Assembly (NCBI RefSeq): GCF_003075035.1 | Contig: NZ_QCZE01000001.1 | Location: forward strand, 1,796,602-1,860,601 | DNA: 64,000 bases | Direction of reading: 5' to 3' | Origin: Zobellella maritima | GTDB taxonomy: Bacteria; Pseudomonadota; Gammaproteobacteria; Enterobacterales; Aeromonadaceae | Shown here: positions 17,446 to 30,502 of the stretch, piece by piece | Layout of the letters: each line of letters opens with the position of its first letter | Numbering within the stretch: position 1 is the first letter of the stretch | Notes under the pieces: generated by a model | What the model saw: only the letters and a program-made list of their open reading frames with translations | Databases searched by the model: none | Told to the model about the DNA's origin: nothing | Program-made: the position numbers and the translations under genes

Positions 17446-18354
17446 ATGAAGATACTGGTTACCGGCGGAACCGGCTTTATCGGTCGGCGCCTGCTCAGTC
17501 ACCTGCGCCCCCATCATCAGGTCAGCGTACTCAGCCGTTCTCCCAACAAGGTGTATCAGCGTCTGGGTCATGATATCGATGCCATCCATTCGCTGGTCGA
17601 GCTGAACAACCTGGATGAGTTCGATGCGGTGATCAATCTGGCCGGTGAGCCCATTGCCGACAAGCGCTGGAGCCAGGCGCAAAAGGAGCGCATCTGCCAG
17701 AGTCGCTGGCAGATAACCCAGGCCCTGGTAGAGAAACTCAACGCCGGGAGCAAGCCGCCCAGGGTTATTATCAGCGGCTCAGCGGTAGGTTACTACGGCC
17801 GCCAGGATGAAAACCTGGTCGATGAAGACACTCACCCCCACCCGGAATTCAGCCACCAGGTCTGCGCCCGCTGGGAAGAGTTGGCCATGGCCGCCCAGAA
17901 TGAAAATACCCGTGTGTGTGTGATCCGCCTGGGGCTGGTGCTGGGCGCGGAAGGCGGCGCCCTGAAGAAGATGCTGCCCAGCTATCGTCTCGGACTCGGG
18001 GGTCCCATCGGCTCTGGGCAGCAGTATATGTCGTGGATCCATATCGAGGATGTGGTCAACCTGATCCTGTTCCTGCTGGAGCATGACGAGTGCAACGGGG
18101 CCTTTAACGCCACCTCCCCCAATCCGGTCACCAATGAACAATTCAGCCGCTGCCTGGCCCACAACCTCAGCAAGCCCCATTTTCTGCGTATTCCCGCCTG
18201 GTCGATGCGGCTGCTGTTCGGCGAGATGGCCGAGCTGCTGCTTTACGGCCAGCGGGTGATGCCGGTACGCCTGCAGGAAGTCGGCTTCCACTTCCGTTAC
18301 CCCAGCCTGGACAAGGCACTGAAAGAAACCCTAAGCGTGATGCGCACCCCTTGA
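17446..18354 (+). CDS. TIGR01777 family NAD-dependent epimerase/dehydratase-like protein (YfcH/SulA type)
   Basis: 302 aa extended short-chain dehydrogenase. The Rossmann signature is at the N-terminus (MKILVTGGTGFIGRRLL). The family hallmarks NLAGEPIADKRW near residue 65 and SGSAVGYYG near 108 follow, and a C-terminal DUF1731 segment is present (QRVMPVRLQEVGFHFRYP). Substrate and pathway are not established for this family. AAGGAGA at 17433-17439 supports ATG 17446; the upstream frame extension to 17266 lacks family similarity. It converges with the ybbP-like gene, ending about 58 nt from its stop. Confidence 0.9.
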   Translation: MKILVTGGTGFIGRRLLSHLRPHHQVSVLSRSPNKVYQRLGHDIDAIHSLVELNNLDEFDAVINLAGEPIADKRWSQAQKERICQSRWQITQALVEKLNAGSKPPRVIISGSAVGYYGRQDENLVDEDTHPHPEFSHQVCARWEELAMAAQNENTRVCVIRLGLVLGAEGGALKKMLPSYRLGLGGPIGSGQQYMSWIHIEDVVNLILFLLEHDECNGAFNATSPNPVTNEQFSRCLAHNLSKPHFLRIPAWSMRLLFGEMAELLLYGQRVMPVRLQEVGFHFRYPSLDKALKETLSVMRTP

Positions 18355-18412
18355 ATCACGGATGAACCATTCCAGCCAAATCCTGGGCACCGGCTCGCTT
18401 GGTCAGGGAAGA

Positions 18413-20851
18413 TTAACTTAATCCCTGGGCCAGTTGCCGTAACCGCACGGCCAGCGGCCCCTTGACAATGCCGCCTGCACGACCGGTCAGTAACAGCAAT
18501 ACCGCGCCCAGCAGCGGCAGGCTCGGCCACACCCAGGGATGTGGCTGCCAAGGCAGTTCCAGCCACCAGGGCAGCAGTACGGCCACACACAGCTCCACCG
18601 CCATGGCTGCCGACAGGCCGGCTGCCAGACCCGCCGCCAACCACTCCCAGCGCAGGGAAGCGGTGATCAGCCTTTCCCCCGCTCCCAGGGTGCGCAGTAA
18701 CACCAGCTCCTGTCGACGCACATCCAGGGTCGCTTCCACCTGGGCCAGCAGCACCAGCAGGCTGGCCACTGTCACCAGTGCCATTATCACCAGCAGGGCC
18801 CGACTGACCTGGGCCAGTACTGCCCGCAGCTGATCGAGCAGGGCTTCCACGTCGAATACCGTGATGGTGGGAAAATCCCGGATAAGGGCGATTTCAAAGG
18901 ATCTTAGCTCGTCCGGCAGGTAGAAACTGGCCAGCCAGGTGGCGGAATAGTCCGCCAGTACATCGGGGCTGAAAATCAGGTAAAAATTGGGCCTCATGCT
19001 GTCCCAGTCCACTTCCCGGAGGTTGCGGACTTCGGCCGAAACCTGCTGCCCGGCCAGATCCAGGGTTAGTCGATCCCCTATCCCCACCCCCAGGCGCTCC
19101 GCCAGACCAGACTCAACCGACACGCCACCCGGCCCATTGGACCAGCTTCCCTGTAGCAGCCGGTTGCCGTCTGGCAGTGCCGCTGTATAGGTGAGGTTGA
19201 GCTCCCGTCCCTGGCCGCCGCCCTGGGCACTGTCCACGTCCCGGTTCACCGGCCGGTCGTTGATCCCGGTCAGGCGGCCGCGAACAATGGGGTAGAACTG
19301 GGAGCTATCGAGGCCGGCCTCACGCAGCCGCAGCCGGATCGGTTCCCGCTCCAGCTCGGCAATATTGATTAAAAACCGATTGGGAGTGTCCGCCGGCAAC
19401 CGCGCCAGAAAACCGTCCACCAGCTCGCCCCGCACGATCCACAGCAGGGTCCCCAGAAACAGGGCCAGCGCCACCCCACCAAACTGTACCAGGGTTGCCA
19501 GCCGGGCCCGTTGCAGCCGGCCGAGCGCCAGCCGAAAAGCGATACCGCCCCCCAGACGTCGGGCCAGAAGCAGCAACAGCCAGCATAAGGTGCCCAACAG
19601 TACTCCCAGGGCCAGCAGTCCCAGCAGCAGGCCTGCCGCCAGCCCCAGCTCACCGGCAAACAGCCAGCTCAGTACAAAGGTGCCACCCAGCAGGATCGAT
19701 ACACTCCACCAAGTCGGGATACGCGCCTCACTTTCGTGACGTAATACCCGCAGCGGCGGCACTCCGAGCAGACGTACCATGGGCACCACCGACAGCATCA
19801 GGGTGGTCAGCAGCGCCAGCCCGGCGGCCACCAGAAACGGCGCCGGCGACGGTGGCGGCAGGGGAATATCCAGGGTATCGCCAAGGGCCAGCAGGATCAG
19901 CTTGTGCAAACCATAACCCAGCAGCCCGCCGAGCACAGAGCCCATCAACAACAAGCCGGTCAGCAGCCGGCCGAGCCAGCCAAACAGCTGTCGCCGCCCG
20001 GCCCCCAGGGTCTTGAGTAGCGCGATTCTGTCCTGCTCCCGCCGGGAGAAATATCCCAGGGCAATGGCCATCGCCAGTATGCCCAGCAGGACACCGGTCA
20101 GCGACGCCAAACGGAAGAACTGTTCGGCCCGGCCGATGGAGCGGGCCACCGGGGTGTCGGCGTCATCCGCCCCGCGCCAGTGTTGCCCCGGCTGCAGCTG
20201 CGGACGCAGCCAGGCGTAAAAGCCGTCCAGGGCTGCCTGCTCCCCCTTGAACAGGTAACGATAACGCACCCGGCTGCCCTCCATGACAATGCCACTGGCC
20301 GCCACGTCGTCCAGGTGGATCAAGGCCCGTGGCGCCAGCAGAAAGGGGGAAAAGCCCGCATCCGGCTCCCTGACCAGTTCACCGGCCACGGTAAGGGTCA
20401 GGTTGCCCAGCTCGACGCTGTCACCCGTGCCGACTTTGAGCAGGGCCAGCAGGCGCGCCGACAGCCAGATGGTCCCGGGGCTGACGGTTCCCGCCGGCGA
20501 CAGCTGCAGTTCGCCATAGAAGGGAAACTGCCGGTCCACCGCCCGCACGCTGGCCAGCTGCAACTGGTCGTTGGCAAACAAGACGCTGCTGAAACTCTGC
20601 CCGGGTGCCACCTGCAGGCCTCGGGCCTCGGCCTCATCCAGCCAGCCGGGATCGGCGGCACGACTACCGGTGAGAATACGGTCGGCGGCAATATAATCCC
20701 GTCCCGATACCTTGAGCGCGTTGTTCAGCCGATCCGCGACCAGGGTGACGCTCAGTATGCTGGCTACACACAGTGCCAGCGCCAACATAAACAGGCGTAA
20801 TGGCCCCCGGCTGGCCTCGCGCCAGATCAAGGCCCAGCTCAGGCTACCCAT
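18413..20851 (-). CDS. ybbP: ABC-type exporter permease, YbbP/FtsX-like
   Basis: 812 aa inner-membrane protein with two FtsX-like permease repeats. There is one N-terminal membrane helix (residues ~18-40), a large periplasmic part, three helices around 240-360, a central group around 385-470, another periplasmic part, and three C-terminal helices around 690-790. It pairs with the ATPase YbbA, whose stop overlaps its start by 8 nt. In E. coli ybbAP lies next to tesA in the same arrangement. The transported substrate is unproven; the family is grouped with MacB/LolCDE-type mechanotransmission systems that act on envelope lipids or lipoproteins. Confidence 0.9.
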   Translation of the reverse strand: MGSLSWALIWREASRGPLRLFMLALALCVASILSVTLVADRLNNALKVSGRDYIAADRILTGSRAADPGWLDEAEARGLQVAPGQSFSSVLFANDQLQLASVRAVDRQFPFYGELQLSPAGTVSPGTIWLSARLLALLKVGTGDSVELGNLTLTVAGELVREPDAGFSPFLLAPRALIHLDDVAASGIVMEGSRVRYRYLFKGEQAALDGFYAWLRPQLQPGQHWRGADDADTPVARSIGRAEQFFRLASLTGVLLGILAMAIALGYFSRREQDRIALLKTLGAGRRQLFGWLGRLLTGLLLMGSVLGGLLGYGLHKLILLALGDTLDIPLPPPSPAPFLVAAGLALLTTLMLSVVPMVRLLGVPPLRVLRHESEARIPTWWSVSILLGGTFVLSWLFAGELGLAAGLLLGLLALGVLLGTLCWLLLLLARRLGGGIAFRLALGRLQRARLATLVQFGGVALALFLGTLLWIVRGELVDGFLARLPADTPNRFLINIAELEREPIRLRLREAGLDSSQFYPIVRGRLTGINDRPVNRDVDSAQGGGQGRELNLTYTAALPDGNRLLQGSWSNGPGGVSVESGLAERLGVGIGDRLTLDLAGQQVSAEVRNLREVDWDSMRPNFYLIFSPDVLADYSATWLASFYLPDELRSFEIALIRDFPTITVFDVEALLDQLRAVLAQVSRALLVIMALVTVASLLVLLAQVEATLDVRRQELVLLRTLGAGERLITASLRWEWLAAGLAAGLSAAMAVELCVAVLLPWWLELPWQPHPWVWPSLPLLGAVLLLLTGRAGGIVKGPLAVRLRQLAQGLS

Positions 20852-21527
20852 GCTGCTCCTCCAGGTGACCGGCGTTCATCAACAGACGACGCTGGCAGCG
20901 GCCGGCCAGGGCCTCGTCATGGGTGACCATCAACAGGGTGGTACCGTGCTCCCGGTTAAGGCGAAACAGCAGCTCGATTATCTGCTGGCCGGTATGATGA
21001 TCGAGGTTGCCGGTCGGCTCATCGGCGAGCAGCAGTTCGGGCTCGGTCATAAAGGCCCGAGCTATGGCCACACGCTGCTGCTCTCCGCCGGACAACTGAG
21101 TGGGAAAATGATGGACTCGATCACGCAGGCCGACCTGCTCCAGCAGCAGCAGGGCACGCTCCCTGTTACCGGTCCTGCCCTGCAGATCCGCCGGCAACAT
21201 GACGTTTTCCAGGGCGGTCAGGGTCGGCAGCAACAGAAACGACTGGAATACAAAACCGATATACTTTGCGCGCAGGGCGGCACGCTGCTCCTCATCCAGG
21301 GATGACAGCTCCTGGCCGCCGATCCGGATCTGCCCCTCCGAGGCAATATCCAGCCCGGCCAGCAGGCCCAGCAGGGTAGACTTGCCCGAACCGGAGGCGC
21401 CGAGCAGAGCCACGCTCTGGCCGCGCTTGACTTCCAGCGCTATCCCCTCAAGGATGGACAGGGAATGGCTTCCCACTTTAACCCTGTGGTTGAGCCCGTT
21501 TACCGCAATAATTGGAGGTGTTGTCAT
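20844..21527 (-). CDS. ybbA: ABC transporter ATPase YbbA
   Basis: 227 aa from the start used. Walker A is GASGSGKST near residue 43, the Q-loop is in FVFQSFLL, the ABC signature is [14 protein letters not shown], Walker B is [12 protein letters not shown], and the switch His is in MVTHD. It is an ATPase of the LolD/MacB-like subfamily and would energise the YbbP permease with which it overlaps by 8 nt. ATG at 21527 fits E. coli YbbA best. An ATG at 21548 would add 7 residues. The chosen start codon overlaps the tesA start codon on the opposite strand. Confidence 0.93.
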   Translation of the reverse strand: MTTPPIIAVNGLNHRVKVGSHSLSILEGIALEVKRGQSVALLGASGSGKSTLLGLLAGLDIASEGQIRIGGQELSSLDEEQRAALRAKYIGFVFQSFLLLPTLTALENVMLPADLQGRTGNRERALLLLEQVGLRDRVHHFPTQLSGGEQQRVAIARAFMTEPELLLADEPTGNLDHHTGQQIIELLFRLNREHGTTLLMVTHDEALAGRCQRRLLMNAGHLEEQHG

Positions 21528-22125
21528 GCTGCGTGCCCTTGTTGTCATCTTGGCGCTGGTGTCATCCGTTACTCATGCTAACACCGTACTGATCCTGGGT
21601 GACAGCCTAAGCGCCGGTTATCGGATGAGTGCCGCCCAGGCCTGGCCCCGGCTGTTGGCCGATACCTGGCAGCGGGAAGGTCGCCCCATCAACCTGGTCA
21701 ATGCCAGCGTCAGCGGCGACACCACCCTGGGCGGGCTGCAACGGTTACCGACGTTGCTTGTTCGCCATCGGCCCGACTGGGTGATCATCGCCCTGGGCGG
21801 CAACGACGGCCTGCGCGGCCTGCCGCCGGCATCTATACAACGCAACCTGAATACCCTGATCACCCTGGCCACCGACGCGGGCGCACGGGTGGTACTGACC
21901 CAGATCAAGCTGCCGCCTAATTATGGCCGTCGCTACCTGGAGCAATTCGAAAGCCTGTACCCCAGACTGGCCCGGCAACACCGGCTGCCCCTGCTGCCTT
22001 TCTTTGTCGAGCCGCTGATCAGCCAGAGCGGCATGATGATGGATGACGGCATCCACCCCACCGAGCAGGCCCAGCCACTGATCGCCCGACAGGTACATGA
22101 ATTTCTTCGCCCTTATGTGGAATGA
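21526..22125 (+). CDS. tesA: Multifunctional acyl-CoA thioesterase I / lysophospholipase L1
   Basis: 199 aa SGNH hydrolase, periplasmic. The signal peptide is [18 protein letters not shown]. Block I is LGDSLSAGY (nucleophile Ser), block III is GGNDGLRG, and block V is DGIHPT (Asp/His of the catalytic set). It hydrolyses acyl-CoAs, lysophospholipids and some esters. Its Shine-Dalgarno (GGAGG at 21514-21518) lies inside the 5' end of the divergent ybbA gene. The 3' end overlaps the convergent glycosylase gene by 13 nt. Confidence 0.95.
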   Translation: MLRALVVILALVSSVTHANTVLILGDSLSAGYRMSAAQAWPRLLADTWQREGRPINLVNASVSGDTTLGGLQRLPTLLVRHRPDWVIIALGGNDGLRGLPPASIQRNLNTLITLATDAGARVVLTQIKLPPNYGRRYLEQFESLYPRLARQHRLPLLPFFVEPLISQSGMMMDDGIHPTEQAQPLIARQVHEFLRPYVE

Positions 22126-22805
22126 GGCCGATTATCGCCAACCGAAAAGGCGATGGTCTTGCTGATCTCGCTAAAGCTCAGGCCACTTTCCCGACGCCAG
22201 CCAATAAAGGCCTCCTGGGCCTGCCTCATGCCGGTCTTGCTGCCGAGACCGGCGCTGACCACCCCATGCCGGCGTAGATAGCTGCTGACATCCGGGGTAA
22301 AGATAAAGGTATCCACGCCCAGCCGCCGCAGGCTGTAGGCGGCGATATTGCCGCCCAGCAGCTGGCCGTGGGCTTTCAGGACCTGCCATAAGCCCACTCT
22401 GTCATCCGGCGGCCAGCCGGCGACAAAGGCCCCGAAACCGCCCCAGGCTTCACCCAGTTCCAGCACCATACGGGCATTGGCCGGCACGGAGGCGATTTTC
22501 CTGGCATGACGCACGATCCGTCTGTCGTTATTGAGTCGTTCCATGTGGCCGGCATCGAGCAGCAGCATTTTCTCCGGATCAAAGCCGAAGAAGGCGCGCT
22601 CGAAGTCGGGCCACTTGTTGCGGATCACATCCCAGACAAAGCCGGACTGGAAAATACTCATGGTGAAGGACGACAACCATCTGTCGTCAGGAATCGCGGC
22701 AAGCTCGGCAGAGCTGTACAAGGGGGTAGCCAACAAGGCCCTGAGGGCGTCCTCTCCCCCCTTGCGGGCGCAGGCTCGCCGGTAGATATGTTCGAAGTGC
22801 TCCAT
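22113..22805 (-). CDS. DNA-3-methyladenine glycosylase I family protein
   Basis: 230 aa, member of the methyladenine glycosylase (Tag) family. It resembles the subgroup that begins with an HIYRRACARKGG-type segment rather than the short E. coli Tag with its N-terminal zinc Cys. Family features include SIFQSGFVWDVIRNKWP near residue 50, FFGFDPEKML, and GNIAAYSLRRLGVDTFI near 155. It would excise 3-methyladenine from alkylated DNA; activity of this subgroup is less well established. It overlaps tesA by 13 nt at the 3' end. A tRNA operon terminator lies about 50 nt beyond its start. Confidence 0.82.
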   Translation of the reverse strand: MEHFEHIYRRACARKGGEDALRALLATPLYSSAELAAIPDDRWLSSFTMSIFQSGFVWDVIRNKWPDFERAFFGFDPEKMLLLDAGHMERLNNDRRIVRHARKIASVPANARMVLELGEAWGGFGAFVAGWPPDDRVGLWQVLKAHGQLLGGNIAAYSLRRLGVDTFIFTPDVSSYLRRHGVVSAGLGSKTGMRQAQEAFIGWRRESGLSFSEISKTIAFSVGDNRPHST

Positions 22806-22852
22806 AAAACAAGTCTCAAATGAGCTTTATTTTATTGTGCCCGTGACAAAAC

Positions 22853-22885
22853 AAAAAGGCCACCGCATTGTCTGCGGTGGCCTCT
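22853..22885 (-). terminator. Intrinsic terminator of the tRNA-Ala operon
   Basis: Perfect 10-bp stem GGCCACCGCA / TGCGGTGGCC (22858-22867 and 22873-22882). On the - strand it is followed by TTTTTG. It lies just beyond the last tRNA. Confidence 0.9.
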
Positions 22886-22889
22886 TATG

Positions 22890-22965
<76 letters not shown>

Positions 22966-22985
22966 GAAATCGGGTCAGATTGTTT

Positions 22986-23061
<76 letters not shown>

Positions 23062-23095
23062 AAAACAATACTGTTTCACTGGTTTTTCTGCCATT

Positions 23096-23171
<76 letters not shown>

Positions 23172-23199
23172 ATTTGGCAGATATTTCAATTGTGATAAG

Positions 23200-23275
<76 letters not shown>

Positions 23276-23317
23276 GCTTATCTTTCTTCCCGGACCCTGT
23301 CCGTTCAGACGAGGCGC

Positions 23318-23346
23318 ATAATAGGCAGGGGGCCTTTTTGTGTCAA
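23318..23346 (-). promoter_or_regulatory. Strong sigma-70 promoter of the tRNA-Ala operon
   Basis: On the - strand there is a perfect TTGACA (complement of 23341-23346), a 17-nt spacer and TATTAT (complement of 23318-23323). A GC-rich discriminator (GCGCCTCG) follows, typical of stable-RNA promoters under stringent control. Confidence 0.9.
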
Positions 23347-23458
23347 CCAGAAAATAAAAAAAGCCGATCAACCAGTCATTTTTTGAACGCCCTGATTAGA
23401 TTACCGCCAATTTTAGCCGGAAGCCGGCATTTGAACGCAGACCAAAAAATACAGCCAT

Positions 23459-23495
23459 AAAAAACGGCGCTGTATAAGACAGCGCCGTTTTTTCT
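23459..23495. terminator. Intrinsic terminator of gltX (bidirectional form)
   Basis: Inverted repeat AACGGCGCTGT / ACAGCGCCGTT with A6 on one side and T6 on the other. It lies 25 nt after the gltX stop on the - strand. Confidence 0.9.
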
Positions 23496-23519
23496 TTCGG
23501 CTTAAAGCTGAGGTCGGAT

Positions 23520-24932
23520 TTACCCCTGGGCGCGTTCGGCAATAAACGCCAGCGCCATATCGATACGGGCCAGCACCCGCTCCTTGCTGAGCAGCGCAAT
23601 CACACCATCGATGGCCGGCGACTGGCCGACGCCGGTCACCGCTACCCGCAGCGGCATACCCACCTTGCCCATACCCAGCTCCAGCTCGGCAGCAGCGGCA
23701 TTGATCGCCTCGTGAATGGCCGGCGCCTGCCAGTCGGCCAGCTCGGCCAGTTTGGCGCGCACCAGCGCCAGGGGCTCGCCGGCCACCGGCCGCAGATGTT
23801 TCTTGGCCGCCGCTGCCTCGAATTCGGCGAAGTCCTCGAACAGATAACGGCTCTGAGCTGCGAGCTCCTTGAGGGTATTGCAGCGCTCCGCGTACAGGGT
23901 GACAACCTCGGCCAGGGACGGCCCCTGTTCGAAGACAATGCCCTGCTCATTCATATGCCATACCAGATGGCCGGCCACCTCATCGGCAGGCAGGGTCTTG
24001 ATGTAGTGCTGGTTGAGCCACAGTAACTTGTCGGTATTGAAGGCAGAAGCCGACTTGCTGATGGCGTCGAGCGAGAACAGTTCAATCATCTCCTCCAGGG
24101 AGAAAATTTCCTGATCGCCATTGGACCAGCCCAGCCGCACCAGGTAGTTGAGCAAGGCCTGGGGCAGATAGCCATCGTCCCGGTACTGCATCACGCTCAC
24201 GGCACCGTGACGCTTGGACAACTTGGCACCGTCGTCACCCAGGATCATCGACACATGGGCGAATTCGGGAACGGGGGCGCCCAGGGCCCGGTAGATATTG
24301 ATCTGGCGCGGGGTGTTGTTGATATGGTCTTCGCCGCGTACCACATGGGTTATCTCCATGTCCCAGTCGTCCACCACCACACAGAAGTTATAGGTGGGGG
24401 CGCCGTCGGTACGGCGGATGATCAGGTCGTCCAGTTCCCGATTGGCGATTTCGATACGGCCGCGGACATGATCGTCAAACACCACGGAACCTTCCTCGGG
24501 GTTCTTGAAACGCACCACACAAGGAACATCGGTGGCATGCTCAGTGTTGCCGTGGCGGCAGGTCCCGTCGTAGCGGGGCTTTTCACCCGCGGCCATCTGC
24601 TGCTCCCGCAACGCCTCGAGCCGCTCCTTGGAACAGTAGCATTTATAGGCCTTGCCCTCGGCCAGCAGCTGGTCGATAAGCGCATTGTAACGGTCAAAAC
24701 GCCGGGTCTGATAATAGGGACCCTCGTCCCAGCTCAGGCCCAGCCAGTTCATGCCTTCCAGGATGGCGTCGATGGCTTCCTGGGTGGAACGCTCCAGGTC
24801 AGTATCTTCGATACGCAGCACGAATTCGCCCTGCTGATGCCGGGCGTAAAGCCAGGAGTAGAGGGCCGTACGGGCACCACCTACGTGAAGAAAGCCGGTG
24901 GGACTGGGGGCAAACCGCGTTTTAACTGTCAT
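23520..24932 (-). CDS. gltX: Glutamyl-tRNA synthetase
   Basis: 470 aa, full length. Class I aminoacyl-tRNA synthetase that charges tRNA-Glu. The HIGH-type motif is [11 protein letters not shown] at residues 11-21 and the KMSKS-type motif is KLSKR near 238. The zinc-binding set CYC near residues 98-100 plus CRH near 125-127 is the one seen in E. coli GltX. It lies upstream (in - strand terms) of the tRNA-Ala array, as in E. coli, but is separated by a terminator and the tRNA promoter. Confidence 0.97.
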   Translation of the reverse strand: MTVKTRFAPSPTGFLHVGGARTALYSWLYARHQQGEFVLRIEDTDLERSTQEAIDAILEGMNWLGLSWDEGPYYQTRRFDRYNALIDQLLAEGKAYKCYCSKERLEALREQQMAAGEKPRYDGTCRHGNTEHATDVPCVVRFKNPEEGSVVFDDHVRGRIEIANRELDDLIIRRTDGAPTYNFCVVVDDWDMEITHVVRGEDHINNTPRQINIYRALGAPVPEFAHVSMILGDDGAKLSKRHGAVSVMQYRDDGYLPQALLNYLVRLGWSNGDQEIFSLEEMIELFSLDAISKSASAFNTDKLLWLNQHYIKTLPADEVAGHLVWHMNEQGIVFEQGPSLAEVVTLYAERCNTLKELAAQSRYLFEDFAEFEAAAAKKHLRPVAGEPLALVRAKLAELADWQAPAIHEAINAAAAELELGMGKVGMPLRVAVTGVGQSPAIDGVIALLSKERVLARIDMALAFIAERAQG

Positions 24933-25168
24933 TCTTTCTGCCTTAGCTGAGTCGACGGCCCAAATGAGCCTCGTAGAAATGAAATGGTGGCTATTTTAAC
25001 ACCCGTGGCGGGCGGGTGAAACGCTTTGTATCCGTGTCCGCCGGGCGGAACGGCCACATTAACGTCAATGGCCGGCCGGCGGCAGACAAAAGTTGTCATC
25101 CACCGAGTCCGACCGCTTGTCGGCATGACCTCAAGCTGGATACACTAACGCCAGAGAGGGCCTTAATC

Positions 25169-25714
25169 ATGACCAGACGAAAACCGGATACCGGCCGAAG
25201 ATCAAATTCTTTCGGCACCACATTAAACGAGCTGACCCTGCCCGCCCGCCAAGGCCTGGGCCGGGGGCTGGACGCCTTGGCCCGGCTCCCCAAAGGGCAC
25301 AGAACCGGCATCCTGCTGCTGCTGCCGCTCTGGTTGCTGTTGCTGCTATGGCAGCCTGCCCCCACGGTGCCGCCCGCGCCGGTCTCGGGCACATTACCTA
25401 TACCGCTGGGCACGGACCACAGCAACACCCTGCCCATCCCCGAGGGGGGCGAGCGCCTGGACCACAGGGTTGCCCAGGGCGAGACACTGTCATCGCTGTT
25501 TCGAACCCTGCAACTGCCGGGTCAGGATGTGATCGCCCTGGTTCGGGCCGAACCCAGTTACAAGCCAATCAGCAACCTGCGTGCCGGACAGAACCTGATC
25601 CTGATCCTCGACGGCCAGGGGCAGCTGCATTACCTGGAGATCCGCGAGCAGGGGCTGCTCGTCGGCGCCTTCCGTCGCCTGGGCCAGGAATTCGCACAGG
25701 TAGATACCCAATAG
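25169..25714 (+). CDS. OapA/YtfB-like membrane protein with LysM-like domain
   Basis: 181 aa. It has a basic cytoplasmic N-terminus, one membrane helix (GILLLLPLWLLLLLW, residues ~47-61), a Pro-rich linker, and a C-terminal LysM-like OapA domain: LDHRVAQGETLSSLFRTLQL near residue 98 and ISNLRAGQNLILIL near 140. OapA domains bind glycan; E. coli YtfB is linked to cell division and adhesion. It is shorter than YtfB. ATG 25169 is chosen for AGAGGG 9 nt upstream and because the frame upstream shows no family similarity. It converges on ligA. Confidence 0.8.
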   Translation: MTRRKPDTGRRSNSFGTTLNELTLPARQGLGRGLDALARLPKGHRTGILLLLPLWLLLLLWQPAPTVPPAPVSGTLPIPLGTDHSNTLPIPEGGERLDHRVAQGETLSSLFRTLQLPGQDVIALVRAEPSYKPISNLRAGQNLILILDGQGQLHYLEIREQGLLVGAFRRLGQEFAQVDTQ

Positions 25715-25799
25715 CCCAAGCTGGAAATGCGGCCGGATAAGGCCGCATCAGAGGCTAGTCGCCAGGTTGTGGGCCCGAACCAGTCCGGACCCACGGTTC

Positions 25800-28821
<3,022 letters not shown>

Positions 28822-29161
28822 TATCGGTTCTCTAAATATGCTGGTGTTCGGGCGGCGTCATCCCAATGGCGATACGTCATTCGGCCAGTGGATTACCAAA
28901 TATCAGCACCAAGGGTAAGTTTACCCTGCTTATTTGACAAGGGGTAAAGATAACCGGGATCAACATAAAGTCGACCAGTTGGATAAATCGCGGGCTAACC
29001 TCCCCCATGTGAGGCTGGCCGGTTTGAATAGCCGCCGAGTCAATCACCACCGCGGCCATGCGACAAGAGGCTGCGCGAGATAGACGAATGAGCGGATCCG
29101 GACTCGGCAGTCCGGCTAAAGATGGCTAGAATGGTGCTCCCCTTTAACCACTGGAGTCCTG
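28822..29161. other. Divergent promoter region between zipA and cysZ
   Basis: 340 nt without a credible gene. It must hold the promoters for zipA-ligA (-) and cysZ (+). I see no clear hexamers or operator that I would defend. Confidence 0.4.
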
Positions 29162-29926
29162 ATGTCTTCGTCTGCTCACCGGATGGCCGCCCCTATTAGC
29201 GGCCCCCACTACCTGCTCCGGGGCTTGTCATTGGTCCGTTCACCCGAATTGCGCCTGTTCGTGCTGATCCCGTTAAGTGTCAACCTGTTGCTGTTTGGTG
29301 CCGCCTTTTACATGTTGTATTTGCAACTGGAACGCCTGTTTGACTGGCTGAACCAGAGTATACCCAGCTACCTGGAATGGCTGAACTACCTGCTATGGCC
29401 GCTGGCCATCATCAGTGTGCTTGTCGTGTTCTCGCTGATATTCACCACGATCGCCAATATGCTGGCCGCGCCATTCAACGGCCTGCTGGCCGAGCGGGTA
29501 GAACAGAAGCTGACCGGCGAACGCCTCCACGATAGTGGCTGGGCCTCTCTGATCAAGGACACTCCCCGCATGCTGGGCCGGGAGTGGCGCAAACTGGCCT
29601 ACTATCTGCCCCGGGCCCTGGGCTGCCTGCTGCTGTTTTTGATCCCCGCCCTGGGCCAGACCCTGGCCCCTGTGTTGTGGTTTTTGTTCACCGCCTGGAT
29701 GATGACAATCCAGTATTGCGACTATCCGTTCGATAACCACAAAATCGATTTTACCCGCATGCGCCGGGCATTGGCGGAGAAACGCGGCCTGACCTGGAGT
29801 TTTGGCGCCGGCGTTGCACTTTGCTCCGCCCTGCCGCTGGTGAACCTGCTGATCATGCCGGTGGCCATTTGCGGGGCCACCGCGCTCTGGGTAGATCACT
29901 ATCGCCAGCCCATGTTAAGGGAATAG
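29162..29926 (+). CDS. cysZ: Sulfate transporter CysZ
   Basis: 254 aa inner-membrane protein with hydrophobic segments near residues 30-52, 70-100, 150-190 and 210-240. CysZ imports sulfate for cysteine synthesis. Family motifs include SGPHYLLRGLSLV at the N-terminus, NYLLWPLAII, AAPFNGLLAE near 102, and a QYCDYPFDNH segment near 190. The last gene of cysteine synthesis, cysK, is about 2.4 kb away, interrupted here by two peptidoglycan genes on the other strand. It ends 2 nt before the convergent mepK stop. Confidence 0.93.
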   Translation: MSSSAHRMAAPISGPHYLLRGLSLVRSPELRLFVLIPLSVNLLLFGAAFYMLYLQLERLFDWLNQSIPSYLEWLNYLLWPLAIISVLVVFSLIFTTIANMLAAPFNGLLAERVEQKLTGERLHDSGWASLIKDTPRMLGREWRKLAYYLPRALGCLLLFLIPALGQTLAPVLWFLFTAWMMTIQYCDYPFDNHKIDFTRMRRALAEKRGLTWSFGAGVALCSALPLVNLLIMPVAICGATALWVDHYRQPMLRE

Positions 29927-29928
29927 TG

Positions 29929-30474
29929 TTACCAGCTGCGGACCGGACCGGTATCCAGGTGTACAAAGTTGTCGGAGGGATAATAACCAACACCACCGGC
30001 CTTGAGTGACAGGGCCGTCTTATGCAGTTGCTTTAACTGAACACCGGGCAGGCGCAGATCGATGGCCTTGCCCTGCATGTGGTAGCTCTTCTTGGCGACA
30101 CCACCGCCGGCTTTTCTCAGCATATTGTTGGTCTTGGGCGAACGGTAGCCGGAAATGATCTGGAATTCGCCCTTCTTGCCCAGTTTGTGCTGTAACACAA
30201 ACAGCTGATCAAACAGCTTGGGATCGATGGGATGCACCTCATTCTGGCGAAAGTCACGCATCACATGGTTCAAGGCTGCCAACCCCTCGTCGAGATAACG
30301 TCCATCCTCCCAGAAACTGGCGGTGACCTTTTCATCGGTATGCAGGTTATAAAAGCTCAGCTTGCGTTCGGGTGCCGAATAACTGGCTAGGGCCTTTCCC
30401 GGTACTACGGACGCCAGCCCAAGTCCGCCCAATCCCAGCAGAAAACGTCGACGGTTCAGGTCGGAATGCAGCAT
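29929..30474 (-). CDS. mepK: Murein endopeptidase, MepK/YcbK family (M15A), Tat-exported
   Basis: 181 aa. The N-terminus carries a twin-arginine signal (LNRRRFLLGLGGLGLAS), so it is exported folded. Zinc-peptidase residues are visible: SGYRSP near residue 115, SYHMQGKAIDLR (His and Asp ligands) near 135, and VHLDTG near 172. YcbK/MepK cleaves peptide cross-links in murein, preferentially the 3-3 links made by L,D-transpeptidases. The gene on its 5' side encodes such an L,D-transpeptidase, as in E. coli (ycbB-ycbK), a maker-and-cutter pair. Confidence 0.92.
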   Translation of the reverse strand: MLHSDLNRRRFLLGLGGLGLASVVPGKALASYSAPERKLSFYNLHTDEKVTASFWEDGRYLDEGLAALNHVMRDFRQNEVHPIDPKLFDQLFVLQHKLGKKGEFQIISGYRSPKTNNMLRKAGGGVAKKSYHMQGKAIDLRLPGVQLKQLHKTALSLKAGGVGYYPSDNFVHLDTGPVRSW

Positions 30475-30502
30475 TTAATCCCCCTTGAGTGTGAATACAC
30501 AC

